Shown here: piece after piece, positions 47,238 to 55,641 of the stretch | Layout: every line of letters begins with the position of its first letter | Position numbering within the stretch: position 1 is the first letter of the stretch | Source of the DNA: Paracoccaceae bacterium | GTDB lineage: Bacteria; Pseudomonadota; Alphaproteobacteria; Rhodobacterales; Rhodobacteraceae | NCBI GenBank assembly: GCA_019090795.1 | Contig: JAHRVG010000097.1 | Location: 1-64,000 of the forward strand | Length of the DNA stretch: 64,000 nucleotides | Direction of reading: 5' to 3' | Notes under the pieces: generated by a model | The model's database searches: none | What the model saw: only the letters and a program-made list of their open reading frames with translations | Told to the model about the DNA's origin: nothing | Position numbers and translations under genes: made by a program

Positions 47238-48730
47238 GCGCCCAATCCATCCAGCGCCAGCACCGCAATACTGGCCTGTTCCACATCGTCAAACGGGTAA
47301 ACCACATCGCCAACGGTCTGGCCCTTCTCATGGCCCTTGCCCGCAATCAACAGCGCGTCGCCGGGTTGCAGGGCATCAACACCCATCAAAATGGCCTTGG
47401 CACGGTCGTCCACTTCGGTTGCCTCGGGCACCGCCTCAAGGATCATAGCACGGATGCTGGCAGGGTCTTCGGAACGCGGATTGTCATCGGTCACAAACAC
47501 CACATCAGCATTTTCCTGCGCCGCCTTGCCCATCAGGGGCCGCTTGCCCTGGTCACGATCCCCACCGGCACCAAACACCACAATCAGGCGGCCCATAACA
47601 TGCGGGCGCAGTGCCTTGAGCGCGGTTTCAATTGCATCAGGTGTGTGGGCGAAATCGACAAACACGCTGGCCCCACTTTGGCGCGTTGCCGCCAGTTCCA
47701 TACGTCCGGGTACGGTTTTTAGTTCGCAAAGCACCGGAAAAACCGATGCTGCCGGTTCGCCGCAGGCAATCACCAGCGCCGCCGCCATCAATACATTTTG
47801 GGCCTGAAAACCGCCGATCAGATTAAGACGGGTTGCATAAACCTCGCCCGCCCATTCAAAGCGCACATCTTGTCCTGTCGCATCATAGCGCGCGTTCAGG
47901 ATTTTCAGATCAGCCGCGCCATGCCCTAGGGTAATCACATCCTGCCCGCGCCGCATCGCCAGATCGGCCAGCTCGGCCCCCTTGGCATCATCTAGGTTAA
48001 TCACCGCAGAGCCTTCGGGGGGCAACACACGGCTGAAAAGGCTGGATTTGGCGGCGAAATATTCGGCAAAAGTGCTGTGGTAATCCAGATGGTCCTGAGA
48101 GAAGTTGGTAAACCCCGCCGCCGTCAGATACACCCCGTCAAGGCGACGCTGATCAAGGCCGTGGCTCGAAGCCTCCATCGCGCCGTGGGTGATGCCCTCA
48201 TCCGCGAGGGTTTTCAGCAACCGGTGCAGGGTAACGGGTTCCGGTGTTGTGTGACTCAGCGGCGCAGCATAAGCACCCTCGACGCCGGTGGTGCCAAAAT
48301 TCACCGCCGCTTTGCCCAAGGCTTCCCAGATCTGGCGGGTAAAATTAGCCACCGAGGTTTTACCGTTGGTGCCGGTTACCGCAATCATCGTCGCGGGTTG
48401 TTTGCCAAAGTAACGCGCCGCCGTCAGCGCCAGTTCGCGGCGCGGGTCATCAACCACCACTATCGGCAGGCTGGCCTCGTTGAGATCAGGAAAGGCAATA
48501 TCCAATCCATCACGATCCGTCAAAATTGCTGCTGCCCCCATGCGTACCGCATAGCTGATAAATTCACCGCCATGCACCAGCTCGCCCTGCACCGCCACAA
48601 ACAGATCCCCCTTGCGGGTCTCGCGGCTATCGACACAAATGCCCGAAATCGGTGGATTGGAAATCAGGCCAAAGTTGGCCACCAAGCCCAAATCAAACAG
48701 CCTGCGAACCGGTTGTGCATTGCTGCCCAT
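47234..48730 (-). CDS. murE: UDP-N-acetylmuramoyl-tripeptide synthetase (MurE)
   Basis: This 498-aa Mur ligase adds the third residue. The ATP loop is VTGTNGKTSVANFTRQ (near residue 112), followed by ASSHGLDQRRLDGV and NFSQDHLDYH. The residue-3 specificity motif is DDNPRSEDP, the DNPR form that selects meso-diaminopimelate. It starts 12 bp after ftsI and overlaps murF. Confidence 0.96.
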   Translation of the reverse strand: MGSNAQPVRRLFDLGLVANFGLISNPPISGICVDSRETRKGDLFVAVQGELVHGGEFISYAVRMGAAAILTDRDGLDIAFPDLNEASLPIVVVDDPRRELALTAARYFGKQPATMIAVTGTNGKTSVANFTRQIWEALGKAAVNFGTTGVEGAYAAPLSHTTPEPVTLHRLLKTLADEGITHGAMEASSHGLDQRRLDGVYLTAAGFTNFSQDHLDYHSTFAEYFAAKSSLFSRVLPPEGSAVINLDDAKGAELADLAMRRGQDVITLGHGAADLKILNARYDATGQDVRFEWAGEVYATRLNLIGGFQAQNVLMAAALVIACGEPAASVFPVLCELKTVPGRMELAATRQSGASVFVDFAHTPDAIETALKALRPHVMGRLIVVFGAGGDRDQGKRPLMGKAAQENADVVFVTDDNPRSEDPASIRAMILEAVPEATEVDDRAKAILMGVDALQPGDALLIAGKGHEKGQTVGDVVYPFDDVEQASIAVLALDGLGA

Positions 48731-48742
48731 ATTTTTGCCCTC

Positions 48743-50524
48743 TTAGTTGTCCGCAGACGTGTATTGGACATTCCCCGCAGACGCAACATTGGGACGCAAC
48801 CCCAGAATTGGCATCAGGCGGGAGATCAATTCCGCCGCCACCGGCACGGCCGTCCAGCCCGCAGTGCGACGCATTTCACCGTGGGTTTTGATTGACGGCT
48901 CGTCCAGCGTCACGATCAGAACATACTTGGGGTCATACGCAGGAAAGATCGAGGCAAAGGTCGAAATCACCCGGTCTTTGTAATAGCCCCCCTTAGGGTT
49001 GGGCTTATCGGCGGAACCGGTTTTGCCGCCCACATCATAGCCTTTCACCTCGCCAAAAGAGGCCGTGCCCCGGGTCACGACTGCACGCAGCATTTTGCGC
49101 AAGCTCGTTGATGTGGCCGTGCTGATCACCTGCTTGCGATCCGGCGCGACGGCTGTTTGTTTCAGCAACGTCGGGTTAATTTTATAGCCGCCGTTGGAAA
49201 TCGTGGCATATGCCGTGGCCAGATGTAGTGGCGTCGCGGCGATGCCGTGGCCATAGGAAATCGTCATGGTCGAAATATCCGACCAACGTTTGGGCAACAG
49301 GGGCCGTGTGCGTTTTGCCTCGCCCAGTTGCACCGGCACCGCATCAAAAAAGCCCAGCTTCTCCAGCATCTCCTGCTGTGCGCCAGCGCCGGCCTCCAGC
49401 GCCAAACGGGCAGAACCGATATTGGAGGATTTAACGATCACGTCCGTCAGGGATAATTGTTTGCCGTAGTCATGGAAATCCTTGATCGTAAATTTACCCC
49501 ATTTCAACGGCCCACGGGTATTCACCATGGTCTCTTCGCGCGCTAGGCCCTTTTCCAAGGAAACGGCAGCGGTGAACAATTTGAAGGTCGAGCCAAGCTC
49601 ATAGCGTCCCTGCGAGGCCCGGTTGAACAGCGGGCTGTCGGAAGGATCGCCTTTGATCGCGTCGCGGGGGCGATCGTTTGGGTCAAAATCGGGCAGCGAG
49701 GTCATTGAAATAATCTCGCCGGTGTGCACATCCATCAGGATCGCCGCCGCCCCCTTGGCGTGCATCAGCTTAACACCGCCCTTGAGCACCCGTCGCATGG
49801 CGGCCTGTGCGGTCATGTCGATAGACAATTGCAAAGGTTTGCCTTCCTGCGCGGGATCGCGCAACTCGGAATCAAAGAATTTTTCGACCCCCCCCACACC
49901 AATCACCTCGGCGGCATGCACCCCTTCTTTGCCAAAAGACGCCCCCCCCAAAATATGCGCCGCCAAGCGCCCGTTGGGATAGAGCCGCATTTCGCGCGGG
50001 CCAAACAACAGGCCGGGCTGGCCCAGATCGTGCACCCTTTGCTGTTGCTCTGGGCTGATTTTCTTTCTCACCCAAAGGAATTTGCGCTTGCCAGTAAAAT
50101 CCTTGACCAGCTTGGCCTCCTCCAGATCAGGAAATACCGCCGCCAGCCCTTTGGCCGCCGCCAGCGGGTCCACCATCAGGGGGGGCTGGGCATAGAGCGC
50201 GGTGGTGGCCAGATTTGTCGCCAGAACCTCGCCGTTGCGATCCAGTATATCGGCGCGCTGGTTGGCGATTTGCGGAATTGAGGAAGCCGAGCGTGGCTCT
50301 ACCGGTTCGGAACCCGCAAGTGTCGCCATGCGGGTGCCAACGGTGGCGAAGGCCACAAAAAACGCCAACCCCAGCACCATCAGACGGCTCTCGGCGCGGC
50401 GGCGCATTTTGTTTTGCACAACAAGGTTACGCTTAGCGCGTTCCTCGGCTTCGATCTGGTCAGGGTTATGGCCCTGATCACGGGCTTCGATGATACGGGC
50501 GAGCGGGCGAAGGGGAGTGCGCAT
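48743..50524 (-). CDS. ftsI: Penicillin-binding protein 3 / FtsI
   Basis: This 593-aa septal transpeptidase has an N-terminal membrane helix (about residues 48-66), a non-catalytic dimerisation domain, and a transpeptidase domain. The active-site serine is in STFK (S312), with SSN near 368 and KTGSA near 500. The ATG at 50524 overlaps the ftsL stop by one base (TGATG); an in-frame TTG one codon earlier is not preferred. It crosslinks septal peptidoglycan in the divisome with FtsW and FtsL. Confidence 0.95.
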   Translation of the reverse strand: MRTPLRPLARIIEARDQGHNPDQIEAEERAKRNLVVQNKMRRRAESRLMVLGLAFFVAFATVGTRMATLAGSEPVEPRSASSIPQIANQRADILDRNGEVLATNLATTALYAQPPLMVDPLAAAKGLAAVFPDLEEAKLVKDFTGKRKFLWVRKKISPEQQQRVHDLGQPGLLFGPREMRLYPNGRLAAHILGGASFGKEGVHAAEVIGVGGVEKFFDSELRDPAQEGKPLQLSIDMTAQAAMRRVLKGGVKLMHAKGAAAILMDVHTGEIISMTSLPDFDPNDRPRDAIKGDPSDSPLFNRASQGRYELGSTFKLFTAAVSLEKGLAREETMVNTRGPLKWGKFTIKDFHDYGKQLSLTDVIVKSSNIGSARLALEAGAGAQQEMLEKLGFFDAVPVQLGEAKRTRPLLPKRWSDISTMTISYGHGIAATPLHLATAYATISNGGYKINPTLLKQTAVAPDRKQVISTATSTSLRKMLRAVVTRGTASFGEVKGYDVGGKTGSADKPNPKGGYYKDRVISTFASIFPAYDPKYVLIVTLDEPSIKTHGEMRRTAGWTAVPVAAELISRLMPILGLRPNVASAGNVQYTSADN

Positions 50525-50880
50525 CAAGGGTATTCCTCACCGTCTACAGATCGCACCGAAACCGGGTCTTTGATTTCGTCCAGCTTAAGGTTAATTTGCG
50601 GATAGGCCACCAGTTCAATATCGGCAAAATGTTCGGGCAACAGCGGCAGCAATTGCAAATCGTTGTAATTCAGGTCCACCAGATCGCGCAGCCGGTTGGG
50701 GCGGTTCAGATAGGCCCATTCCGCCGTCAGCACCGAAATTGCCGTGCGCTCGGTGGCAATCTGGCCCTGCAATTGCGTCACACGCCGGATCGACGCCTGT
50801 GTCTGATAATTTTCCTTATAGGCCCAATAGGCAACGCCAATTACCGCCCCACAACAGATCAGATACAAAAATGCCCGCAT
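50524..50880 (-). CDS. ftsL: Cell division protein FtsL
   Basis: This 118-aa bitopic membrane protein has an N-terminal helix (residues 4-22) and a periplasmic coiled-coil-like part (QASIRRVTQLQGQIATERTA). It belongs to the divisome FtsQLB complex. Its position between rsmH and ftsI supports the call, as FtsL is too variable to identify by sequence alone. It overlaps rsmH by one base (TAATG). Confidence 0.88.
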   Translation of the reverse strand: MRAFLYLICCGAVIGVAYWAYKENYQTQASIRRVTQLQGQIATERTAISVLTAEWAYLNRPNRLRDLVDLNYNDLQLLPLLPEHFADIELVAYPQINLKLDEIKDPVSVRSVDGEEYP

Positions 50881-51863
50881 TAGCCAATCCTACCTATATC
50901 AAATCCCGGCAACCCCAATCCGCGCCCGCTGATTTGTTCAGCCGGAGCCCCCGTGCGCCGCCCCAATCGCAATTTTGCCGATCGGGAACGGGGGTTTGCC
51001 GCGAGTTCCTCTTTACTTGCCGTGATCGCCTTGCGCCCCATCAGGGTAAACCGTGGCGCGTCCTGTTCTTGTTCCGGCGCATAGCGGTTGCCCCTTGGTC
51101 CGGCACCGCTGCGTGCGTGCAGGAACCGCTTGACGATGCGATCTTCCAGCGAATGAAAGGTCACAACCGCAAGGATGCCGCCCTCTTTGAGCGCCGCCTC
51201 CGCCGCCGACAACCCCTTGAGCAACTGCCCCAGCTCGTCATTCACCGCAATGCGCAGCGCCTGAAATGAACGCGTTGCCGGATGCGCCTGCCCCGGCTTG
51301 GAACGCGGCAGTTCTTCCTCGATGATGGCGCAGAGTTGTGCGGTGGTTGCGATCAAAGCGCTGCTGCGCGCCCGAATAATCGCCTTGGCAATCCGGCGCG
51401 AGGAACGCTCTTCGCCGTATTGAAACAGAATGTCAGCCAGAACTGCCTCATCCGCCGTGTTAACGATGTCCGCCGCCGTGACACCCGCCTTCGCCATGCG
51501 CATATCAAGCGGGCCATCCTGCATAAAAGAAAAGCCCCGCTGCGCCTGATCAATCTGCATTGAGGAGACGCCGATATCCAGCACCACACCATCCAGCGGG
51601 GTGTCGCCGGCCAGTTGATCCAGATTGCCAAACTCACCTTCAACCAATTGCAACCGCTCGCCGTATTGCCCGACCCATGCCTGTGCACGGGTGAAAACTT
51701 CGGGGTCGCGATCTATCGCGATCACGCGCTCGGCCCCCGCATCCAACAGCGCGCGGGTATAACCGCCAGCGCCAAAAGTGCCGTCAAGCCAGATACCGCT
51801 GACAGGGGCGATTGCACTTAGGATCGGATCAAGAAGGACCGGAATATGGGGGGCTGTGGTCAT
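50880..51863 (-). CDS. rsmH: 16S rRNA m4C1402 methyltransferase RsmH
   Basis: This 327-aa SAM-dependent methyltransferase of the 30S decoding centre (formerly MraW) has the SAM motif [15 protein letters not shown] near residue 26. The [18 protein letters not shown] and [13 protein letters not shown] segments are diagnostic. It lies 8 bp after mraZ as second gene of the dcw operon. Confidence 0.96.
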   Translation of the reverse strand: MTTAPHIPVLLDPILSAIAPVSGIWLDGTFGAGGYTRALLDAGAERVIAIDRDPEVFTRAQAWVGQYGERLQLVEGEFGNLDQLAGDTPLDGVVLDIGVSSMQIDQAQRGFSFMQDGPLDMRMAKAGVTAADIVNTADEAVLADILFQYGEERSSRRIAKAIIRARSSALIATTAQLCAIIEEELPRSKPGQAHPATRSFQALRIAVNDELGQLLKGLSAAEAALKEGGILAVVTFHSLEDRIVKRFLHARSGAGPRGNRYAPEQEQDAPRFTLMGRKAITASKEELAANPRSRSAKLRLGRRTGAPAEQISGRGLGLPGFDIGRIG

Positions 51864-51871
51864 AGCGCCGC

Positions 51872-52375
51872 TTACTCCACTGGTTGGGGGCTATCCAACA
51901 GGATCAGGGGGTCAAAGTCTTCATCTTCGTCCTCAACCCAGCTCTCGAATCGTTCTGCGTGGGCCTCATAGGCGCTTGGCTCCCAGATTTGGAAGGTGTC
52001 CACCGTTGCGACAAACATTGCCTGCTTGGTAATGCCCAGCTTGTCACGCAGTTTTTGCGTCAGCACCAGACGGCCGGTTTCATCAACCTGCACCTGCACT
52101 GATTGGCTGGAAAACATATGTTCGAGCAAACGGCGATCGCGGCTGCCGCGTTTCATGCCAGCAATCCGGTCATCTACGTTTTCCATCTCGGTCATGGTGT
52201 AACCCTCAATGAAATTGCGCGACTTGCCGCCGTAAACCAGAACCAGATTGGGGTTCAGTCCGGTCGTCCAATCCGGGTCGCCCTCTTCCAGAACACGGCG
52301 AAAGGCAGCCGGGACGGAAACCCGCCCCTTGGCATCAACCTTGTTTTCGCTTTCGCCTCTGAAACGACGTGCCAC
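51872..52375 (-). CDS. mraZ: Transcriptional regulator MraZ
   Basis: This 167-aa DNA-binding protein has two AbrB-like units ([20 protein letters not shown] and [20 protein letters not shown]), the dcw operon regulator. It begins with GTG at 52375 after AAGGAG. It is slightly longer than E. coli MraZ, as in other alphaproteobacteria. MraZ represses its own operon by binding TGGG-type boxes with 10-bp periodicity; candidate boxes overlap the proximal promoter at 52629-52663. Confidence 0.94.
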   Translation of the reverse strand: MARRFRGESENKVDAKGRVSVPAAFRRVLEEGDPDWTTGLNPNLVLVYGGKSRNFIEGYTMTEMENVDDRIAGMKRGSRDRRLLEHMFSSQSVQVQVDETGRLVLTQKLRDKLGITKQAMFVATVDTFQIWEPSAYEAHAERFESWVEDEDEDFDPLILLDSPQPVE

Positions 52376-52417
52376 CGGAGGGGCTCCTTGTATTATTGCG
52401 GGGAATAAACTACCCCT

Positions 52418-52464
52418 GAAAATAGAAACGGCGGATCGAGCTGCTGCTAGTGCTCGATCCGCCG
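52418..52464 (-). terminator. Terminator-like hairpin in the mraZ leader
   Basis: On the minus strand CGGCGGATCGAG pairs with CTCGATCCGCCG (12 bp, no mismatch) across a 12-base loop, followed by TTTCTATTTTC. It lies 43-89 bp before the mraZ start and would end most transcripts before the operon, the attenuation seen in the R. sphaeroides dcw leader. Confidence 0.82.
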
Positions 52465-52614
52465 CCCTCGTCCCAATTAAGGGTGTCCGATTTTAGCGCC
52501 TCCTTGGGGGGGAGTCTGCTCGCGCGCATCGGTTCTTTGGATGAGTGGTTGCCTGTAGAAACCTGACTTAGGATTTTCGGGTCTTGATGCCCTTATTACT
52601 TCCCGCTCATCGTG
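52418..52614 (-). ncRNA. upsM: UpsM-like leader small RNA upstream of mraZ
   Basis: In Rhodobacter sphaeroides the dcw operon has an extended 5' leader whose premature end at a strong terminator yields the abundant ~206-nt small RNA UpsM. Here a candidate promoter predicts a start near 52614, and a strong terminator hairpin ends near 52418, giving about 197 nt. Position, size and terminator match. The primary sequence could not be compared with known UpsM, so the call rests on synteny. Confidence 0.55.
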
Positions 52615-52620
52615 TAACTA

Positions 52621-52648
52621 GGTATACATGGGAAAATTTGGCGATCAA
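52621..52648 (-). promoter_or_regulatory. Proximal dcw promoter
   Basis: Minus-strand TTGATC (52648-52643) and TATACC (52626-52621), with the TG of an extended -10 just before it, are separated by 16 bases. Transcription would start near 52614. Confidence 0.55.
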
Positions 52649-52663
52649 TGGTTTTTTTTGGGA
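52629..52663 (+). promoter_or_regulatory. Array of TGG boxes at 10-bp spacing (possible MraZ sites)
   Basis: TGGGA (52629), TGGCG (52639), TGGTT (52649) and TGGGA (52659) begin exactly 10 bp apart and overlap the promoter from -35 to -10. Known MraZ sites are TGGGN repeats at 10-bp intervals. Two boxes are exact and two keep only TGG. Part of the array also lies in a 7-bp hairpin (52648-52669). Confidence 0.5.
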
Positions 52664-52680
52664 AACCATGCACTGAAGCC

Positions 52681-52815
52681 CTATATAGGGACAATGGAAC
52701 GGCTGATATTTTGCAAAACAGCGTTTTCTAAAGAAGTTGTAGCGGAAAGCCCCACCCACACCCACAACATATGGTATAGGGTGGAAATATTGAAAAATTT
52801 CCCATTCTTTCCCAT
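52681..52815 (-). CDS. 44-codon ORF after the LexA box (possible SOS-induced small membrane protein)
   Basis: On the minus strand GGAGG (52823-52819) precedes ATG (52815), and the frame runs 44 codons to TAG at 52681. The product starts MGKNGKFFNISTLYH and has a hydrophobic Trp-containing stretch (LWVWVGLSATTSL, about residues 17-29) that could be a short membrane segment. The GGAGG-to-ATG gap is only 3 bases, shorter than ideal. A LexA box lies 20 bp upstream of the ATG on a possible promoter. Small SOS-induced membrane proteins such as Caulobacter SidA block division; no sequence similarity to those is claimed. The neighbouring dcw cluster is suggestive, but coding is unproven. Confidence 0.4.
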   Translation of the reverse strand: MGKNGKFFNISTLYHMLWVWVGLSATTSLENAVLQNISRSIVPI

Positions 52816-52834
52816 AAGCCTCCAATTGCTTTGA

Positions 52835-52849
52835 GAACATACTGAGAAC
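52835..52849. promoter_or_regulatory. LexA (SOS) box upstream of the dcw cluster
   Basis: GAACATACTGAGAAC fits the alphaproteobacterial LexA box GAAC-N7-GAAC exactly. On the minus strand it immediately follows a CATAAT -10 hexamer (52855-52850) with TTGCCC (52878-52873) 17 bases upstream, so it would cover the transcription start of a promoter pointing to mraZ. Confidence 0.65.
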
Positions 52850-52878
52850 ATTATGAAATTCACGGATATCTTGGGCAA
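52850..52878 (-). promoter_or_regulatory. Distal dcw-side promoter overlapping the LexA box start
   Basis: TTGCCC (-35) and CATAAT (-10) on the minus strand are 17 bases apart. The predicted start near 52843 is inside the LexA box, and the 44-codon ORF begins about 28 bases downstream. The hexamers are moderate matches to consensus. Confidence 0.45.
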
Positions 52879-52937
52879 AACTCCGATTCGGCGGGCGGGT
52901 ATTACGCATGCCGGGCGTGGAAACTCTGTCCAACAGC

Positions 52938-53480
52938 CTATAACGCATCCAGATCAAGCATTGTGCCAACCGGCAGGTATTTATTGTCAGTATAGTCCGG
53001 ATCGGCCGTCACGCATTTCACCCCACAGAGCAACACAGATCGCTGTTTCGCCGCATCATCATACCAGACCCGCCCTCCCGGCGTGGCGATATAGCCATCA
53101 ATGCCCTCGTAAATATCCGCCCGCAGATCATCAAACGAGGGGACTTCGGTGTCGAACGCCAAAGAAGCCGCCCCATGGGTGTGATAGGATGCCAGAACCC
53201 GAAAATCCCTTGGCGCATAGCGAGGCACACAATAGTTCCGTTTGCCCCGCTTGGCCGGAGTTGCGGCAAAACCACCCTCCGCATTCAAACCGATATAGCC
53301 GCAATACTCGCGATTATCAGCAAAAGATATTTCCTGAATGGTGCTGAAAAAGGCTTTGGTAAAGGCAATTTCGGCAGCGCTCTGCGGCTGTATCCTATTT
53401 ATCGGCTCTGGCTCAAGATACCCATCCACGCATTTGACAAACAACAGCAGGGCGACCAACGGGAATAGCCGCCTGAACAT
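52938..53480 (-). CDS. Exported DUF4329-like protein with JAMM-type motif
   Basis: This 180-aa protein has an N-terminal hydrophobic signal/anchor (MFRRLFPLVALLLFVKC); the cysteine at 17 is not a standard lipobox. The later residues show a JAB/JAMM metallopeptidase arrangement: REYCGYIGL (glutamate), SYHTHG (His-x-His) and PSFDD (Ser-x2-Asp), near residues 60-120. DUF4329 proteins are described with this fold. It begins 8 bp after the aminotransferase stop in the same direction. It may be a peptidoglycan- or isopeptide-cleaving enzyme; its substrate is unknown. Confidence 0.74.
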   Translation of the reverse strand: MFRRLFPLVALLLFVKCVDGYLEPEPINRIQPQSAAEIAFTKAFFSTIQEISFADNREYCGYIGLNAEGGFAATPAKRGKRNYCVPRYAPRDFRVLASYHTHGAASLAFDTEVPSFDDLRADIYEGIDGYIATPGGRVWYDDAAKQRSVLLCGVKCVTADPDYTDNKYLPVGTMLDLDAL

Positions 53481-53488
53481 ACCCCGTT

Positions 53489-54865
53489 CTACCCCCCCAT
53501 GACAGTTTTCACTGCGCCGACAGTTGCGGCCACGATCTTATCCGCCTCGGCAACGCTCAGGCAGAAAGGCGGCGCAAAGCCCAGAATGTCGCCCTGCGGC
53601 ATCGCCCGTGCAATCACCTTGTCCTGCGCCAATAGGGCAGCAGAAATCGCCGGGCCAATTTTGCGCGCCGGATCAAAGAAAGTACGGCTGTCACGGTCCT
53701 CGACAAATTCGATGGCGCACAGCAGACCCTCGCCGCGAATATCGCCCACATTTGGATGATCGCCAAGCGCCTGTTGCATGGATTGCTTGAGATAGCCGCC
53801 CACCGAACCCGCATTGGCAATCAGTTGCAAATCATCCAGCAGTTTCAAATTCGCCACCCCCGCAGCCGCGCCGATGGGATGTGCGGAATAGGTCCAGCCG
53901 TGGCCGATAGGGCCGTTTTCATCGGTGCCCTGTTCCAGCACCTTCCACATCCGTTCCGAAACAATCGAACCCGACAGCGGTGCATAAGCCGAGGTCAGGC
54001 CCTTGGCGATGGTGATCAGATCGGCCTCCAACCCATAGTGATCAGCGCCAAACATCGACCCCAAGCGACCAAATCCAGTTACCACCTCGTCAAGCACCAG
54101 CAGAATATCGTGTTTATCAAGCACGGCCTTGATTGCCGGCCAATACCCTGCGGGCGGGGGCACGATGCCACCGGTGCCCAAAACCGGCTCGCCGATAAAG
54201 GCGGCAATGGTATCCGCCCCCTCACGCGCGATCATTTGCTCAAGCGCGGCAACACAATGGGCGGTGAATTGCTCTTCGCTCTGGCCCAAATCATCCCGGC
54301 GATAATAATACGGGGCTTGCGTGTGGATCACCTGCGCCAATGGCAAATCGAATTTATTGTGGAACAGCTCCAGCCCGGTCAGCGATCCGGTCATCAAGCC
54401 GGAACCGTGATAGCCGCGCCAGCGTGAAATTATTTTCTTCTTTTCGGGGCGGCCCAGAATGTTGTTATAATACCAGATCAGTTTGATATTAGTTTCATTT
54501 GCATCCGATCCGCTTTGGCCGAAATACACTTTGGACATATTTGCCGGCGCACGATCAAGGATCATTTTGGACAGGGTAATCGAGGCCTCGGTGCCATGAC
54601 CAACATACGAATGGTAATAGGCCAGTTCTTTGGCCTGCGCCGCAATTGCCTCGGCTATTTCCGGACGTCCATAGCCTACATTGACACAATACAGCCCCGC
54701 AAACGCATCCAGCAGCCGGTTGCCGTCACGATCTTCAATGTAAACCCCCGAAGCGGTTTTGATCACGCAGGTCGGCATCTCACCGCGCGCATGTTGGGCC
54801 AAATGGGTCGAGGGGTGGAAAAAATTATCGCGGTCCCACTGGGACAGTTGGTCGTTTTTCAGCAT
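53489..54865 (-). CDS. Class III aminotransferase (omega-amino acid - pyruvate type)
   Basis: This 458-aa PLP aminotransferase opens QWDRDNFFHPSTHLAQHARGE, a form common in omega-amino-acid:pyruvate enzymes. PLP-site motifs are GQSGSDANETNIKL, WRGYHGS, LDEVVTGFGRLG (aspartate) and the Schiff-base lysine in AKGLTSAYAPLSG near 285. Beta-alanine, taurine, GABA or putrescine could be the donor; the sequence does not decide. It is a one- or two-gene unit with the DUF4329 gene. Confidence 0.9.
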   Translation of the reverse strand: MLKNDQLSQWDRDNFFHPSTHLAQHARGEMPTCVIKTASGVYIEDRDGNRLLDAFAGLYCVNVGYGRPEIAEAIAAQAKELAYYHSYVGHGTEASITLSKMILDRAPANMSKVYFGQSGSDANETNIKLIWYYNNILGRPEKKKIISRWRGYHGSGLMTGSLTGLELFHNKFDLPLAQVIHTQAPYYYRRDDLGQSEEQFTAHCVAALEQMIAREGADTIAAFIGEPVLGTGGIVPPPAGYWPAIKAVLDKHDILLVLDEVVTGFGRLGSMFGADHYGLEADLITIAKGLTSAYAPLSGSIVSERMWKVLEQGTDENGPIGHGWTYSAHPIGAAAGVANLKLLDDLQLIANAGSVGGYLKQSMQQALGDHPNVGDIRGEGLLCAIEFVEDRDSRTFFDPARKIGPAISAALLAQDKVIARAMPQGDILGFAPPFCLSVAEADKIVAATVGAVKTVMGG

Positions 54866-54964
54866 TGGCTTATCCTTTGAGCCTACGATTTCTCCCTATC
54901 GTATCCCAGAATGGCCGGTGATTGTAACCCGTTTCTTCACGCCCCGAGGCACAGGATTTACCGC

Positions 54965-55627
54965 CTAGCCAAACCAGCGTTTCAGGAACCGGTGGACCCA
55001 GCCGCGCGCCGCATCGGCCCCCTCGCCCACATCCGAGGCTTTGGCCTCAACTGAATCCCAATGCTCCTCGGCCTGATCAATCAGGGGGTCAATCCGGCGT
55101 CGTTTGAAACGCTGAACAAGGCGGTAAAACCCAAGGATGAACAGCGCCAGAACAATGAAGATCGTAATATTCATCCACGGGAACACCTTAACATCTGGGC
55201 TGTCGACCGCATAAATGCTCACGGCATTGGGATAGATCGACATGTATTCATTACGCCAGCCATAATGGGTGATAACAGCCCACTGCGGCGCTTCTTTGGA
55301 GGATTTCAGGTCCGTCGCCTCGGCTTGCAAGTTAGAGGTGTCAAACTTGAAATAAGGTGGCCAACCCCAGCCGGTATCCTCGTTGCGGAAAACCATCGGC
55401 TTGCCGTTTTCATAGAACGCCTGAACAAAGAACACATCCCGATTGATGGTGCCATCGGCATTGCCTGTGTCGGACTTGGCCCAGAACAGACTGTTGTCGC
55501 CAAAATCAATACGCTTTTCATAGGTATCCGCGATCCGCACCACATCATGCTGGGGCAACGTATAGTGGAAAAAGCTGCCAACCAGCAGTAGAACAACCGC
55601 GACAACGACCCATTTAACGTATTTCAT
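54965..55627 (-). CDS. DUF1523-family membrane protein
   Basis: This 220-aa protein has a first helix at residues 5-23, a large periplasmic-like part with EKRIDFGDNSLFWAKSD and EDTGWGWPPYFKFDTSNLQ, a second helix near 150-170, and a basic cytoplasmic tail. The composition fits DUF1523, which has no known function. It is the last of an eight-gene block. Start 55627 lies 14 bp after the small membrane protein gene. Confidence 0.8.
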   Translation of the reverse strand: MKYVKWVVVAVVLLLVGSFFHYTLPQHDVVRIADTYEKRIDFGDNSLFWAKSDTGNADGTINRDVFFVQAFYENGKPMVFRNEDTGWGWPPYFKFDTSNLQAEATDLKSSKEAPQWAVITHYGWRNEYMSIYPNAVSIYAVDSPDVKVFPWMNITIFIVLALFILGFYRLVQRFKRRRIDPLIDQAEEHWDSVEAKASDVGEGADAARGWVHRFLKRWFG

Positions 55628-55641
55628 CGGGCAGCATCCTT

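Noticed and set aside
52800-52824. TGGAG-N5-TGGGA-N5-TGGGA on the minus strand as a second MraZ site
   Set aside because: The repeat falls on the SD and first codons (MGKNGK) of the 44-codon frame, so the periodicity can come from coding sequence. It is also far from the proximal promoter. It is kept only as a possibility.
52853-53347. 164-codon plus-strand frame starting after the LexA box
   Set aside because: It is antisense to the DUF4329 gene, lacks a ribosome site, overlaps the -10 of the opposite promoter, and its product is rich in Pro/His/Arg as expected of an antisense frame.
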